Assembly: GCA_001799995.1 (NCBI GenBank)
Contig: MGUK01000050.1
Location: forward strand, 1 to 45,130
Length of the DNA: 45,130 nt
DNA from: Elusimicrobia bacterium GWF2_62_30
GTDB taxonomy: Bacteria > Elusimicrobiota > Elusimicrobia > Elusimicrobiales > UBA9959
Reading direction: 5' to 3'
Shown here: positions 7,766 through 16,222 of the stretch, in pieces
Position numbering within the stretch: the stretch's first letter is position 1
Layout of the letters: every line of letters begins with the position of its first letter
Translations under genes and position numbers: made by a program
Notes under the pieces: generated by a model
What the model was told of the DNA's origin: nothing
Database searches by the model: none
Seen by the model: only the letters and a program-made list of their open reading frames with translations

Positions 7766-9094
7766 ATGTATATCCCCCACACTAAATCCGATAAAGAGGA
7801 AATGCTGAAAACCATCGGCGCCGCCTCCTTCGAAGAGCTCGTAAAGCAGGTCCCCTCAAAATTCCTCTGGCCGAAGCTGAACCTGCCCGCCGAGAGCCTG
7901 GACGAGTCCCAGGCCGCCGCCCGCATGGCCGGCCTGGCCGGCAAGAACTGCCGCCCGCTGAGCTTCCTGGGCGCCGGCGCCTACGAGCGCTACACGCCCG
8001 CCGCCGTAAAAGCCATAACCTCTCGCACCGAGTTCCTGACGGCTTACACGCCCTACCAGCCAGAGGCCAGCCAGGGCACGCTGCAGGCCATCTACGAATT
8101 CCAGAGCACGGTCAGCGCGCTGTACGGCATGGACTGCGCCAACGCTTCGATGTACGACGGCGCCAGCTCCTTCGCCGAGGCCGTCCGCGCCACGGTGCGC
8201 GTCACCGGCCGCAAGAAGATAGTCTACTCCGCCGGCGTGAACCCGCAGTACATGGACACGCTCAAGACCTATTTCGCCCATTCCGCCGACTACACTTACG
8301 TAAAAGTTCCCATGAAGGACGGCGCGATGGACAAAGCCGCCCTGCCGGCCCTGCTCGAAGGCGCGGCCTGCCTGGCCGTGCAGACGCCCAACTTCCTCGG
8401 CCTTATAGAGGATATGGGCGGCGTAGCCGAGACCGCCAAGAAAGCCGGCGCGCTGCTGGTGGCCGCGGCCGATCCCGTCAGCCTGGGCATCCTCGCCGCT
8501 CCCGGCGAGTACGGCGCTGATTTCGCGGTGGGCGAAGGCCAGAGCCTGGGCCTGCCGCTGGCTTACGGCGGCCCCTACCTGGGCCTGTTCTCCTGCAAGA
8601 AGGAGCATGTGCGCCAGATGCCGGGCCGCATAGCCGGCCTCACCAAGGATAAAGACGGCAAGCGCGGCTTCGTACTGACGCTGCAGGCCCGCGAGCAGCA
8701 TATACGCCGCGACAAAGCCGCCTCCAATATCTGTTCCAACGAAGCGCTTTGCGCGCTGGCCGCCACCGTCTATTCCTCGCTCTACGGCCCCGAAGGCCTG
8801 AAGGAGCTGGCGGAATCTAACGCCGGCGCCGCCGCCTTCGCGGCCGAGCGCCTCTCGGCGATAAAGGGCTGCTCGCTCAAGTTCAAAGGCCCGTTCTTCA
8901 ACGAATTCGTCCTGTCCGTTCCCGGCAGCGCGGCGAAACTGCGCGAGAAGGCGCTGGCCCGCGGCGTGGACATCGGCCTGCCGCTGGTCCCGCTCTTCCC
9001 GGAACTCGGAGAAACGCTGCTGGTCTGCGCAACCGAAACCAAGACCGAGGCGGACATCTTGAAACTCGAAACCGCGATAAAGGAGGCCATATGA
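7766..9094 (+). CDS. gcvPA: Glycine dehydrogenase (decarboxylating) subunit 1
   Basis: This is the N-terminal half of the P protein, which forms a PLP-dependent complex with subunit 2 to decarboxylate glycine and load the aminomethyl group on GcvH. I chose the ATG at 7766 because AGGAG lies 6 bases upstream and the protein then begins MYIPHTKSDKEEML, as in the family. An in-frame ATG at 7685 would translate the palindromic repeat. The resulting 442 residues match usual GcvPA length. Typical regions include FLGAGAYERYTP, TAYTPYQPEASQGTLQ and YDGASSFAEA. It overlaps gcvPB by 4 bases. Confidence 0.93.
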   Translation: MYIPHTKSDKEEMLKTIGAASFEELVKQVPSKFLWPKLNLPAESLDESQAAARMAGLAGKNCRPLSFLGAGAYERYTPAAVKAITSRTEFLTAYTPYQPEASQGTLQAIYEFQSTVSALYGMDCANASMYDGASSFAEAVRATVRVTGRKKIVYSAGVNPQYMDTLKTYFAHSADYTYVKVPMKDGAMDKAALPALLEGAACLAVQTPNFLGLIEDMGGVAETAKKAGALLVAAADPVSLGILAAPGEYGADFAVGEGQSLGLPLAYGGPYLGLFSCKKEHVRQMPGRIAGLTKDKDGKRGFVLTLQAREQHIRRDKAASNICSNEALCALAATVYSSLYGPEGLKELAESNAGAAAFAAERLSAIKGCSLKFKGPFFNEFVLSVPGSAAKLREKALARGVDIGLPLVPLFPELGETLLVCATETKTEADILKLETAIKEAI

Positions 9095-10539
9095 CCTGCG
9101 CCGCCACGCTCGACAACCGCCTCAGCATAGAGAAATCCGATCCCGGCCGCCGCGGCCTGTGGTGCAAGAACCCCCTGCGCGCCAAAGCCAACGTGCCCGC
9201 TAACCTGCGCCGCAAGTCCCCCCCGCGCCTGCCGGAGCTGTCCGAGTTCGACGTGATACGCCACTTCACGCGCCTGTCCCGCCTGAACTTCTCCGTCGAT
9301 ACGCATTTCTACCCGCTCGGCTCCTGCACCATGAAGTACAACCCGCGCTTCAACGAGGAAGCCGCGGCGCTGGAAGGCTTTGCCGCGCTGCACCCGCTCG
9401 CGCACGACACCTGCGCGCAGGGCACGCTGGAGCTCATCCACGACCTGTCCGCCCGCCTGTGCGAGTTGTGCGGCCTGGACGCCATCACGCTGCAGCCCGC
9501 CGCCGGCGCGCACAGCGAATTCACCGGCCTGCTGCTGGCCAAGGCCTACTTCGAGAACAAGGGCGAGACCCGCAACGAAATAGTTGTCCCCGATTCCGCG
9601 CACGGCACCAACCCGGCCACCGCGTCGATGATGGGCTTTAACACGGTAAACATCACCTCCAAGCCCGACGGCCGCCTGGACGTGGAGGAGTTGAAGAAGC
9701 ATATCGGCCCCAAGACCGCCGTGCTGATGCTGACCGTGCCTAACACCGTCGGCATCTTCGAGACCAACATCGAGGCCATCGCCAAAGCCGTGCACGAGGC
9801 CGGCGCGCTCCTCTACATGGACGGCGCAAACTTCAACGCCCTGATAGGCATGGTGAAGCCCGGCGACCTCGGCATCGACATGATGCACCTGAACTTCCAC
9901 AAGACCTTCTCCACCCCGCACGGCGGCGGCGGCCCCGGCGCCGGCGCCATCGTGTGCCGCAAGCACCTGGCCCCGTTCCTGCCTGTGCCGACCGTGAAGA
10001 AGGAAGGCGGGAAGTTCGTCTCCGACTTCGGCGACGCCCGCAGCATAGGCAAGGTGAAGGCCTTCTTCGGCAACACCGGCGTGCTCGTGCGCGCCTACGC
10101 CTATATGCTGGCGCATTCCGCCAAGGAGTTCGGCGAGATAGCCGTCTGCTCCATCATCAACGCCAACTACGTGGCGGCGCTGCTCAAGGAGATGTACCCG
10201 TCGTATTCCAAGGAATACTGCATGCACGAATGCGTGCTGACCCCCGGGCCGGACATGCTCGCGAAAGGCCTGAAGACGCTGGACGTGGCCAAGGGCCTGC
10301 TGGACCGCGGCTTCCACGCGCCCACTATCTACTTCCCGCTGATCGTGCACGAGGCCATCATGATCGAGCCGACCGAAACCGAGTCGAAGGATACCCTGGA
10401 CGAATTCGTGGCGGCCATGAAGTCCGTGCACGACGCCGGCATAGCCGACCCCCAGTCGCTCAAGGACGCGCCGCACACCATGCCCGTCAAGCGCCTGGAC
10501 GAAGTGCAGGCCGCCCGCCAGCCCAACCTCCACTGGTAG
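9091..10539 (+). CDS. gcvPB: Glycine dehydrogenase (decarboxylating) subunit 2
   Basis: The C-terminal half of the split P protein, 482 residues, carries the PLP-binding lysine in LNFHKTFSTPHGGGGPG (Lys271). Also visible are FYPLGSCTMKYNPR, the PAAGAHSEFTG region and DSAHGTNPA, all typical of GcvPB. The start ATG overlaps the gcvPA stop (ATGA), as expected for a coupled heterodimer. The Cys-bearing N-terminus (MTCAATLDNR) is somewhat longer than in some homologues, but no better start is visible. Confidence 0.95.
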   Translation: MTCAATLDNRLSIEKSDPGRRGLWCKNPLRAKANVPANLRRKSPPRLPELSEFDVIRHFTRLSRLNFSVDTHFYPLGSCTMKYNPRFNEEAAALEGFAALHPLAHDTCAQGTLELIHDLSARLCELCGLDAITLQPAAGAHSEFTGLLLAKAYFENKGETRNEIVVPDSAHGTNPATASMMGFNTVNITSKPDGRLDVEELKKHIGPKTAVLMLTVPNTVGIFETNIEAIAKAVHEAGALLYMDGANFNALIGMVKPGDLGIDMMHLNFHKTFSTPHGGGGPGAGAIVCRKHLAPFLPVPTVKKEGGKFVSDFGDARSIGKVKAFFGNTGVLVRAYAYMLAHSAKEFGEIAVCSIINANYVAALLKEMYPSYSKEYCMHECVLTPGPDMLAKGLKTLDVAKGLLDRGFHAPTIYFPLIVHEAIMIEPTETESKDTLDEFVAAMKSVHDAGIADPQSLKDAPHTMPVKRLDEVQAARQPNLHW

Positions 10540-10573
10540 GGCTCGGACGCCACCGGGACAGGAACCGCGGACG

Positions 10574-10772
10574 ACGCGTGGAGAGGGTTAGCAAAACCTT
10601 CACGGAGGCCGAGGCTTGCGGATAAGTAATTGAGAGCCGGAGCCCGGGTGCCGCGGGGACAGGGTAAGCAAAACCTTCCGACGACCGAGCCTTGCGTAAG
10701 CGGCGAGGGAGGAGGATGAGCGACGGGCACGGTGTGCCCTAGCGCGTTTTGCGTCCCTGCCCCCGCGGCGCC
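10574..10772. repeat. Dispersed palindromic intergenic repeats, copies C1 (half) and C2
   Basis: C2 (10647-10772, 126 bp) has imperfect inverted ends (GGTGCCGCGGGGACAGGG against GGCGCCGCGGGGGCAGGG read from the other end), the inner AAGCAAAACCTTCCGACGAC block and the GGGCACGGTGTGCCC hairpin, nearly as in copy B. C1 (10574-about 10625) is a half copy carrying GCGTGGAGAGGGTTAGCAAA, whose end type matches the unit at 31589-31706. Together they fill the gap between gcvPB and the lipoate ligase gene. Confidence 0.8.
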
Positions 10773-10799
10773 AGGGCGAGCAAAGAATACGCCGATCCA

Positions 10800-11501
10800 A
10801 TGAACAAAGGGATAATCATCGAAACGCAGGCGCTGGACGTCTATGAACAGATGGCCATGGACGAGGCGCTGTGCGAAGCCATGCCCGCCCCCCACATCCT
10901 GCGCTTCTACAACTGGAAAGCCCCCGGCATAACCTACGGCTACTCCCAGCGGCGCAAGAACGTAGAGGAAGCCGTAGCGGCCGCCGGCTGCGCCATAAAA
11001 GACGCCACCCGCCGCCCCACCGGCGGCGGCATAGTCTTCCACGAGACGGACCTGACCTTCTCCTTCATCTTTCACTGCCCCGGGGTCTATTTCGAGCCCG
11101 GCAAGACCTACGACCGCCTCCATAAAGCGATAAACGACGAATACGCCCGCCAGGGAGTAACCTTCGACCTGCTCAAGGAAAAGACCAAAGATTACGCCGT
11201 CAACGACCCCGTAATGGACTGCTTTTCAAAACCCGTCAACATGGATATATTGTATAATGGGAAAAAAGTACTTGGCGGCGCCCTGCGCAAATTCGGCGAC
11301 CATATGCTTTACCAGGCCTCTTTCCAGGCTCCGGACGCCAGGGCAAACGCCCCCCGGCACAGCAATGCCGTGATCAAGGCGCTGGGCGGCGAATTCGGAC
11401 TTGAATGGGAGAACACGGCGGCGGCGCCGGAAACGCTCGGGCGCGCGGCGGAGCTGGCGGAGACGAAATACCGCAGCGCCGCGTGGAACGGGCGGATCTA
11501 G
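10800..11501 (+). CDS. lplA: Lipoate-protein ligase A family protein
   Basis: Members of this family attach lipoate (or octanoate) to lysines of GcvH and 2-oxoacid dehydrogenase E2 proteins. The 233-residue product shows YGYSQ, the substrate loop RRPTGGGIVFHETDLTFSF and NGKKVLGGALRKFGD, with the Lys that binds lipoyl-AMP. The ATG at 10800 is chosen because it gives the family N-terminus (MNKGIIIETQ); an in-frame ATG at 10749 would translate repeat C2. The small size, without a C-terminal accessory domain, also fits LipM-type octanoyltransferases. The position after the gcv operon suggests GcvH as substrate (inference). Confidence 0.82.
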   Translation: MNKGIIIETQALDVYEQMAMDEALCEAMPAPHILRFYNWKAPGITYGYSQRRKNVEEAVAAAGCAIKDATRRPTGGGIVFHETDLTFSFIFHCPGVYFEPGKTYDRLHKAINDEYARQGVTFDLLKEKTKDYAVNDPVMDCFSKPVNMDILYNGKKVLGGALRKFGDHMLYQASFQAPDARANAPRHSNAVIKALGGEFGLEWENTAAAPETLGRAAELAETKYRSAAWNGRI

Positions 11502-11514
11502 AAGGAGAACCGAT

Positions 11515-11745
11515 ATGATAGCTTTCGTACTCTGCAAGCTGGTGGCCGGTCTCGAACAGAAGGCCGTACAGCAGATAAAGAACGTCCGCGGCGTAAAGGA
11601 CGTGTACATGACCTTCGGCGGCTGGGACGCCATACTCCTGGCCGAATCGGACACGATAGACAAACTCAGCGGCCTGATAGTGCGCGAAGTACGCGGCATC
11701 CACGGCGTGCAGACCACTGAAACGCTCGTTACCACGAATCTTTAA
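11515..11745 (+). CDS. Stand-alone Lrp/AsnC ligand-binding (RAM) domain
   Basis: A 76-residue protein matching only the effector-binding half of Lrp/AsnC regulators: AFVLCKLVAGLEQKAVQQI, then VRGVKDVYMTFGGWDAILLAES and a C-terminal HGVQTTETLVT. There is no helix-turn-helix. GAAGGAGAA precedes the ATG. Stand-alone domains of this kind bind amino acids or modulate partner proteins. Sitting between the lipoate ligase and a response regulator, 13 bases after the former, it may sense an amino acid such as glycine (speculative). Confidence 0.8.
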   Translation: MIAFVLCKLVAGLEQKAVQQIKNVRGVKDVYMTFGGWDAILLAESDTIDKLSGLIVREVRGIHGVQTTETLVTTNL

Positions 11746-11772
11746 CAGCTTTTAACGGGCAAAAGAGGAAAG

Positions 11773-12201
11773 ATGGAAAATAGTTCCGGGTTCAGCAATC
11801 CCGCTGACAAACTGGTCCTGATAGTGGACGACGACGACGCCGTCAGGGACCTGATCGAATTCATAGTCAAGAAAGAAGGCTTCAACATAGAAAGAGCGGC
11901 GGACGGCGAAGAAGCGCTGAAGAAGGCGCGCACCGTCAACCCCGACCTGATACTGCTGGACCTGATGCTGCCCAAATTCGGCGGCTTCGAGATACTGCGC
12001 GAGCTCCAGGGCGACGACACGGGGAACATCCCCATAGTCATCATCACCGGCCGCTATACCGACCGCTCTACCTCCGAGATGATAAAGCAGGAGCCGAACG
12101 TGAAAGACTTCATCGAAAAACCCGTGAAACCGCAGGTGCTGAGTTCGCTCATCCACAAGCTGCTGCACACGCAGCCGGCCCTCAGAAAACCGGGAGCCTG
12201 A
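11773..12201 (+). CDS. Receiver-only response regulator
   Basis: A 142-residue CheY-like receiver domain with the acidic cluster DDDD (about 19-22), the phospho-acceptor Asp63 in LLDLMLPKFGG, Thr92 and Lys117 in IEKPVKP. No output domain follows, so it would act through protein contacts. The ribosome site is AGAGGA. The stop codon directly abuts the ATG of the next gene (TGAATG), so it is co-transcribed with a small membrane protein. No histidine kinase is in the window. Confidence 0.9.
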   Translation: MENSSGFSNPADKLVLIVDDDDAVRDLIEFIVKKEGFNIERAADGEEALKKARTVNPDLILLDLMLPKFGGFEILRELQGDDTGNIPIVIITGRYTDRSTSEMIKQEPNVKDFIEKPVKPQVLSSLIHKLLHTQPALRKPGA

Positions 12202-12651
12202 ATGAGGCCGGCGACGCTGCGCCTCGCCGCCTGGACCGCTTTAACGGCGGTCCTTTTTTTCCTCGCGGCGGCCGACCTGGGGCTTCGCTCCCGCTCCGCG
12301 CTGCTGGAGGCCCGGCAGCAGGAACTCTGGCGGGACAACCCTTCGCTGAAAAAACGATACTACGACGCCGGGCTGGAAGATAAGCTGCTGGCGCTTAAAA
12401 AAAGAGCCGGCAGCGGGGAGCTCGCCAGGGAAGAGGCCGCGCGGCAGGAAGCGCTGCTGCGCGCGGAAAGGGACCTGTACGTCTCCGAAAGTTCCGCCAG
12501 GCTGGCCTACACCTGGTACAAGACCGCCGCCGAAGACTTCCCTTCCCCCCTCAACCCCTGGGCGGCCGAAGCCGCAAAAAGCCTGCCCTCCGCCCGGAAG
12601 GCCTGGCAGGCCGAGCTCGGGCCCGCCGCCTCAGCCAGGATAGCGGACTAA
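12202..12651 (+). CDS. Small membrane-anchored protein, unknown
   Basis: A 149-residue protein with one N-terminal hydrophobic segment (AAWTALTAVLFFLAAADLGL), then a charged, probably alpha-helical or coiled-coil stretch rich in Glu, Lys, Arg and Ala, ending in an Ala-rich tail. It looks like an inner-membrane-anchored periplasmic helix protein. I recognise no family. It immediately follows the receiver gene and precedes the M50-like peptidase by 18 bases, so all three are probably in one operon. Confidence 0.6.
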   Translation: MRPATLRLAAWTALTAVLFFLAAADLGLRSRSALLEARQQELWRDNPSLKKRYYDAGLEDKLLALKKRAGSGELAREEAARQEALLRAERDLYVSESSARLAYTWYKTAAEDFPSPLNPWAAEAAKSLPSARKAWQAELGPAASARIAD

Positions 12652-12669
12652 GCCTCCGTACTACCGCCT

Positions 12670-13386
12670 ATGAGCCCCGCCAGGACCATAACAGGGATAT
12701 TGATAGCGCCTGCCGCGGCCGCGGCGGTGTGGGCCACGCTGCTTACGCTCGGCCCCGCGCTGGGCAGGCTCGAGGTGACCTTCCCTCTCCTGGCCGGCGC
12801 GCTGGCTTTCCTGCTGCTGCACGCGGCCGGCGCCGTCAGCGGCAGGGACCTGGGGAACAAGCGCCTTTACGTGACCGCGCACGAGCTCTCGCATGCCCTG
12901 GCGGCCTTGCTCAGCGGGGTAAAAGTGCGCAAGATAGCCGTGCGCAGGCAGAGCGGTTACGTCCTGACCGATTCCACCAACACTTTTATCTCCCTGGCCC
13001 CTTACTTCATACCGTTCTACACGCTGGCGGCGGCCCTGGTCTATTGGACCGCCGCGCGCTTCTATGGCGCGGCGCCGCTGCGCCCGTGGTTCCTGGCCGC
13101 GGCGGGCTTCACGCTGGCGTTCCACCTGCTGCACACGGCCGACATCCTTTCCGGCCCCGTGCAGAGCGACCTGAAGAAAGCCGGCGGGCTGCTGTTCTCC
13201 CTGCCCGTGGTGCTGCTGCTCAACTGCGCCGGTTTCGCGGCGGCCCTTAAGCTGATGTTCCCCGAACTTCTTTCCTTCAAAGCCTATCTTTCGCAGGTGC
13301 TGAGCTGCCAGAAGGATTTTTACCGCGCTATTTTTTCGGCGGCCGTATACCTCTTTAATACTGCTAAAATATACCTCAGGTCATGA
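12670..13386 (+). CDS. M50-like membrane metallopeptidase
   Basis: A 238-residue polytopic membrane protein with HELSH (His71-Glu72-His75) in VTAHELSHALAALLSG. This is the zinc-binding HExxH motif as placed in site-2-protease-like (M50) membrane peptidases. The usual third ligand (an NPDG-like motif) is not obvious; LLHTADILSG near residue 157 may take that place (uncertain). There are five or more hydrophobic segments. Its stop overlaps the start of the AsmA-like gene by four bases (ATGA). A plausible role is intramembrane proteolysis in envelope signalling, but a non-catalytic M50-like protein is possible. Confidence 0.6.
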   Translation: MSPARTITGILIAPAAAAAVWATLLTLGPALGRLEVTFPLLAGALAFLLLHAAGAVSGRDLGNKRLYVTAHELSHALAALLSGVKVRKIAVRRQSGYVLTDSTNTFISLAPYFIPFYTLAAALVYWTAARFYGAAPLRPWFLAAAGFTLAFHLLHTADILSGPVQSDLKKAGGLLFSLPVVLLLNCAGFAAALKLMFPELLSFKAYLSQVLSCQKDFYRAIFSAAVYLFNTAKIYLRS

Positions 13387-15566
13387 AGTTATTTAAACAG
13401 GTACTCATACGGATCGTCTTCCTCCCGCTTATCTTCGCGGCCTGCCTGGCCGCCACGGCGGTAACGGCCGCCAGGTTTATCTTCACGCCGGAAAACCTGC
13501 ATTCCATAGTCACCTACCAGCTGCAGGAGATACTTAAGCGCCCCGTCCGCATCGAGGGCGCCAGGTTCTCCGCTGCGGGAGAGATAAAAGTTAAGGGCCT
13601 GCGCGTGACCGAGACCGGGACGGAGGCGATAGACCTGGTCACCGCCGACTATATCTACGCCACCTACCGCATCCTGCCCCTGTTCAGGCGCAAAGTCGAG
13701 ATCGACAGCCTGCGCTTCATCTCCCCGAAGATCACGCTGATCAAGCGCGCCGACGGGCACTGGAACATCGGCGATATTTTCGCGGGCTACCGCAAGACAG
13801 GGAAAAAGAGCAGCCTGAACAGGATAAGTTCCGCGGAGATAAAGGACGGCGAGGTGGCCATCATCTATGTCGCTTCGGGCAAGCGCTACTCCTTCGAGAA
13901 TTTCAATCTCAACGTTAAGGATTTCAAGCCGGCCGAGGACACCTTTTTCGACGCCTCCGTTTTCTTTAAGAGCGACGCGTTCAAGAAGCCGGTCTCGGGC
14001 CGCCTCTACGCCGAGGGCGCCGTGAATTTCGCCGCCTTCAACTGGGAAGCGGCCGGGATAAAGGACCTCCGCGCGGAACTCGCCGTCCTGGGCAAAACTG
14101 CCCGCTTCTCCGGCGGCATGAAGAACTTCCGCAGGCCGGAGATAGCGCTGAAAGCCGAGACCCCGGAGGTAAAGAGCACGGAGCTGGCCTACCTGTTCGA
14201 GTCGCCGCTCAAGTTCACGGCGCCCCGCTCGACCTGGGACCTGCACATAGTGCGGACCGGCACGATGACATTCTCCCTGCAGACCACGGCCAAGCCGCTG
14301 AACGTCAAGGCCGAAGGGACCCTCGACCTATCCCTTTCCACGCCGTCGTACAATTTCACGGTCGCGGCCCCGCCGCTGAGCCTCCTGCTCATACAGCGCT
14401 ACTGCGACCTCCCTTTCAGCGACCCTTCCGGGAAACTGACCGTACGGTTGAGGGTGGCCTCAGAGAACGGCCGCCCCCAGGTTTCGAGGGTGGTGGCGAA
14501 CACCACCTGGGCGGGCTTCCGCTACCAGGCGCTTTCCGCGGCGGACCTGAACGCCACGGCTTTGCTTTCGGAAAATTTCGCCAACAGCTACATAACGGCG
14601 TCGGACGGGAGCCTAGCCCTGGGCTCGGCCCGCCTCACCGGCCTCAAATTAAAGACCGACATTTCCAAAGAAGAGCTGGGCCTCACCTATTCCGGCCGCC
14701 TCAACAAGAAGCAGGTCCTGGGCAAAATGGCGATCGTCAACCCCTTCACCAAAGCTAAAACCGTTTACTTCACCGGCTACTCCAAGGAGCTGACGTTCTC
14801 CGCCACGAAAAAACTGATCTTCGACATCATCAAGCTGCGCGGCGCGCCCAAAAGCAAGCCGACCAGGAGGTCGCAGCTCGTCTGGCTGAAGACCCTCAAG
14901 AACTCCATTCCCAGCGGTTACGCCTTTTTCAGGCTCCTCTATAAGGCCGACCATTTCAGCCACGATTACATGGAGGCCGACAACTTCTACGTTTCGGCCG
15001 CGCTAAAGAACATCTCCGGCAGCATAGAACAGCTCAAAGGGGACGTCTCCATCAAGTCCGGCCGCGGCACTTTTTTCGATGTTGAAGCCACGTCGGAGAA
15101 AGACCGCGTCTACTATATCTTCTCCATGCCGCTGCGGCTGATCTACAAGTGGAACCGCACGGGAGCCCTTAAGTTCGGCTACAAGCTCAAGGATATCTCC
15201 TTCAATGCCATCGGCAGCGAGTATTCCATGGACAAAGGCAGGGTGCAGGTAAAGAACTTCTACATGGACGGCAAGGAGTTTTCCGCGCACGCCACCGGCT
15301 GGATAGATTTTTCGAATGAAACCATGGACCTTAAAATTTATACAATATCAGGTAAGTACTATTCGATGGGCAGCCTCCCGGAGGCGCTCACCGACGCGAG
15401 CGGCAAACCGGCCCTGGCTTTCACGCTGAAAGGCAAGATGACCAACCCGGATATCACCATGCTCAGCTCCAGGGACGCCGGCAAACTTATCAAGGACGCG
15501 GCGAAGAACGGGCCGGTGATTGATTTCACCAAGATAAACAACCTGATGGTAGGAGGAAAGAAATAA
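13383..15566 (+). CDS. AsmA-like envelope protein
   Basis: A 727-residue protein with one N-terminal membrane anchor (about 8-30) followed by a long beta-rich periplasmic region. The start resembles AsmA/YhdP/TamB-type proteins: LQEILKRPVRIEGARF, then KVKGLRV, and RKVEIDSLRFISPKITLIKRADG with GHWNIGDIF. The C-terminal part contains a second AsmA-like repeat (SAHATGWIDFSNETMDLKIY). Such proteins form lipid-conducting bridges or act in outer-membrane biogenesis. It overlaps the M50-like gene upstream by four bases and pyrE downstream by one base (TAATG), so they share a transcript. Confidence 0.75.
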   Translation: MKLFKQVLIRIVFLPLIFAACLAATAVTAARFIFTPENLHSIVTYQLQEILKRPVRIEGARFSAAGEIKVKGLRVTETGTEAIDLVTADYIYATYRILPLFRRKVEIDSLRFISPKITLIKRADGHWNIGDIFAGYRKTGKKSSLNRISSAEIKDGEVAIIYVASGKRYSFENFNLNVKDFKPAEDTFFDASVFFKSDAFKKPVSGRLYAEGAVNFAAFNWEAAGIKDLRAELAVLGKTARFSGGMKNFRRPEIALKAETPEVKSTELAYLFESPLKFTAPRSTWDLHIVRTGTMTFSLQTTAKPLNVKAEGTLDLSLSTPSYNFTVAAPPLSLLLIQRYCDLPFSDPSGKLTVRLRVASENGRPQVSRVVANTTWAGFRYQALSAADLNATALLSENFANSYITASDGSLALGSARLTGLKLKTDISKEELGLTYSGRLNKKQVLGKMAIVNPFTKAKTVYFTGYSKELTFSATKKLIFDIIKLRGAPKSKPTRRSQLVWLKTLKNSIPSGYAFFRLLYKADHFSHDYMEADNFYVSAALKNISGSIEQLKGDVSIKSGRGTFFDVEATSEKDRVYYIFSMPLRLIYKWNRTGALKFGYKLKDISFNAIGSEYSMDKGRVQVKNFYMDGKEFSAHATGWIDFSNETMDLKIYTISGKYYSMGSLPEALTDASGKPALAFTLKGKMTNPDITMLSSRDAGKLIKDAAKNGPVIDFTKINNLMVGGKK

Positions 15567-16156
15567 TGTCTAAAATGGGTAAATTCGACATAGTCGGCCT
15601 GCTGCAGGAACACGGCGCCATACTTAACGGACATTTCCAGATACCTTCCGGCTTTCACACGCAGACCTATATCCAGCCGTCCATGATCCTCCAATACCCG
15701 CACCTCGCCCAGAAAGTGGCCAAGGAGATGGCCTCCAAATTCACCCAGGAAGTCAACGTGGTGATCTCCCCCTCGGTCGGCTCCATGTCCATCGGCCAGG
15801 AAGTGGCCCGCGTCAAAAAAGCCCGCTCCATCTTCACGGAAAAGATCAACGGCGTGATGGTGCTCAAGCGCGATTTCAAGATCTCGGAAGGCGAACGCGT
15901 GCTGATAGTGGACGACGTGCTCAACACCGGCCGCCTCTGCGGCGAGGCCATAAACCTGGCCCGCGGCTACGGGGCCAAGATAGTCGGCATCGCCGCGATA
16001 GTGGACCGCTCCACCGGCGACCTGGCCTTCAACGTCCCGGTGCGCGGGCTCATCTCCTACCCGCTCCAGCTGTTCCCCCCGGACAACTGCCCGCTCTGCA
16101 GGCAGAAGCTTCCGCTTACCATCCCTGGCCACCACCAGGCCCACGGCCAGGACTAA
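15566..16156 (+). CDS. pyrE: Orotate phosphoribosyltransferase
   Basis: PyrE converts orotate and PRPP to OMP in pyrimidine synthesis. The 196-residue protein has the PRPP-binding motif VLIVDDVLNTGR (112-123), the N-terminal FQIPSGFHTQTYIQPS region and the phosphate loop SPSVGSMSIGQE. The C-terminus has a Cys-x-x-Cys pair (NCPLCRQ), seen in a subset of PyrE proteins. A strong ribosome site (AGGAGG) lies inside the end of the AsmA-like gene, and the start overlaps its stop by one base. Confidence 0.92.
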   Translation: MSKMGKFDIVGLLQEHGAILNGHFQIPSGFHTQTYIQPSMILQYPHLAQKVAKEMASKFTQEVNVVISPSVGSMSIGQEVARVKKARSIFTEKINGVMVLKRDFKISEGERVLIVDDVLNTGRLCGEAINLARGYGAKIVGIAAIVDRSTGDLAFNVPVRGLISYPLQLFPPDNCPLCRQKLPLTIPGHHQAHGQD

Positions 16157-16222
16157 CCCCGGCCGGACCGCCGCCGGCGGCGGGAACAACGCGAAGGCGC
16201 GGCCTGCCGCGCTGCCAGCATT

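Noticed and set aside
8782-10533. 583-codon frame antisense to gcvPA/gcvPB
   Set aside because: Shadow of the two gcv genes; the product is compositionally biased with no domain, and both sense genes are full length.
10574-10772. Integron attC site
   Set aside because: The paired GTTAGC/GCTAAC ends and hairpin shape recall attC, but the 7-base R' and R'' boxes are not in the right form or order, and no integrase is present.
16168-16183. Terminator at the 16-bp GC palindrome after pyrE
   Set aside because: The palindrome has no loop room or T tract and the next gene follows closely on the same strand.
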